The notes under the pieces are model-generated. The model saw nothing but the letters and a program-made list of their open reading frames with translations, was not told the origin of the DNA and made no database searches. Of a DNA stretch of 6,152 nucleotides, positions 5,432 through 6,152 are shown piece by piece. The number at the start of each line of letters is the position of its first letter. The first letter of the stretch is position 1. The position numbers and the translations under genes are program-made. The stretch spans positions 1 to 6,152 of the forward strand of contig JASGFT010000246.1 in NCBI GenBank assembly GCA_047605425.1. The letters run 5' to 3'. The DNA is from JAKPAM01 sp047605425 (GTDB lineage Bacteria > Pseudomonadota > Gammaproteobacteria > Burkholderiales > Burkholderiaceae_E).

Positions 5432-6152
5432 TCAGGCGAGCGCCCTGCGCACGATGGTCGCGCACAGGCTGACCGCCGTGTTCGCTTCGTCGATGACCCG
5501 CCCCATGGTGATGAAGCCATGGATCTGGCGCGAGAAATTGACCACCGAGACGCGGTTGCCCGCTTCGCTGAGCTTCTGGCCATAGGCGAGCCCTTCATCG
5601 CGCAAGGGATCGTAACCGGCGACCAGCACCAGGGCCGGCGGCAGGTCTTGCAGATCCTGGCGCAGGATGGGCGACGCGCGCCAGTCATCCAGATGCGCGG
5701 GATCGCTGATGTAGTGACCGACGAAATAGTCGAGCGCCTCGATGGTGAGGAGATAACCTTTGGCGTTCTCCGTGTGCGAGGGCATGCTGCGCCGGATGTC
5801 GGTGCCCGGGTAGATCAGCAACTGAAAGCGGATCGGCAGATCGCCGCTGTCGCGCGCGATCAGGCTGACCACGCTGGCCAGCGAGCCGCCCGCGCTGTCG
5901 CCGCCGACCGCCAGACGCGAAGCATCCAGGCCCAGGGAGACCGCCTGCGCATGGATCCAGCGGGTGGCGGCCAGGCACTCATTGACCGGCGTCGGGAACG
6001 GATGTTCGGGTGCCATCCGGTAGTCCACCGAGACCACCGCGCAGCCCGACTGGTCGGACAACTGGCGGCACAGCACATCGTGGGTATCGCGATCCCCGAT
6101 CACGAAGCCGCCGCCGTGGTAGTAGACCAGCACCGGCAGCGCGGTGTCGGCG
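5432..6152 (-). CDS. Alpha/beta hydrolase, hormone-sensitive-lipase family (family IV esterase), 5' end missing
   Basis: About 239 residues are visible, ending at a TGA (5432-5434). The reading frame continues past the right edge, so the GTG at 6131-6133 is an internal Val and roughly 70 N-terminal residues are probably missing (family about 300-320). Counting from that Val, HGGGF (6-10) is the family IV oxyanion-hole motif, GDSAGG (78-83) holds nucleophile Ser80, DPLRDEG carries Asp175, and IHGF gives His205, so the triad is complete. DYRMAPEHPFP (37-47) is another family hallmark. It should hydrolyse short- to medium-chain esters or lactones in the cytoplasm; no substrate can be assigned. 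It is convergent with the barrel gene, with 82 bases between stops, so it belongs to a transcript arriving from the right of the window. Confidence 0.93.
   Translation of the reverse strand, partial: ADTALPVLVYYHGGGFVIGDRDTHDVLCRQLSDQSGCAVVSVDYRMAPEHPFPTPVNECLAATRWIHAQAVSLGLDASRLAVGGDSAGGSLASVVSLIARDSGDLPIRFQLLIYPGTDIRRSMPSHTENAKGYLLTIEALDYFVGHYISDPAHLDDWRASPILRQDLQDLPPALVLVAGYDPLRDEGLAYGQKLSEAGNRVSVVNFSRQIHGFITMGRVIDEANTAVSLCATIVRRALA

Overview
This is a high-GC window (CDS third positions mostly G or C), most like Pseudomonadota. The evidence for that is an OmpA/OmpW-type outer-membrane barrel with a signal peptide, which means a Gram-negative cell, plus a double acyl-CoA dehydrogenase and a family IV esterase typical of catabolic Pseudomonadota. 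I cannot name the genus. The left third differs from the rest, so the window may be a real mosaic, a decayed genomic region or a chimeric assembly.

Left part (1 to about 2050, + strand): coding-like sequence of unknown function whose reading frame changes repeatedly. Convincing protein-like stretches run in frame 3, then 1, 3, 1, 2 and 3, so no single intact ORF covers them. I treat the main part as one or two frameshifted genes of unknown function, followed by a short ORF with a beta-sandwich look (1521-1850) and a degenerate tail (1857-2052). Stops in all three forward frames then close the region.

Middle (2097-4497, + strand): a perfect Shine-Dalgarno precedes a 15-codon ORF, which overlaps a 30-codon ORF by ATGA, which in turn overlaps the start of an intact 758-residue acyl-CoA dehydrogenase. 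That enzyme is two dehydrogenase units in one chain, resembling pimeloyl-CoA dehydrogenase large and small subunits joined end to end. The catalytic glutamate seems to lie only in the first half and the FAD-binding R-Q-F motif only in the second.

Right part (4498-6152): a 210-base spacer that may hold the decayed 3' end of a minus-strand gene, then a 213-residue outer-membrane beta-barrel protein with a segment made only of Asp, Tyr and Arg. It is followed by stem-loops in the gap between convergent genes and a minus-strand hormone-sensitive-lipase-type esterase that runs off the right edge.

The dehydrogenase and the esterase would both suit catabolism of esters and acyl-CoA side chains (fatty, dicarboxylic, terpenoid or steroid acids), but they are on opposite strands with a barrel gene between them, so a shared pathway is only a guess. 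I see no RNA gene, CRISPR array, insertion sequence or obvious defence system.
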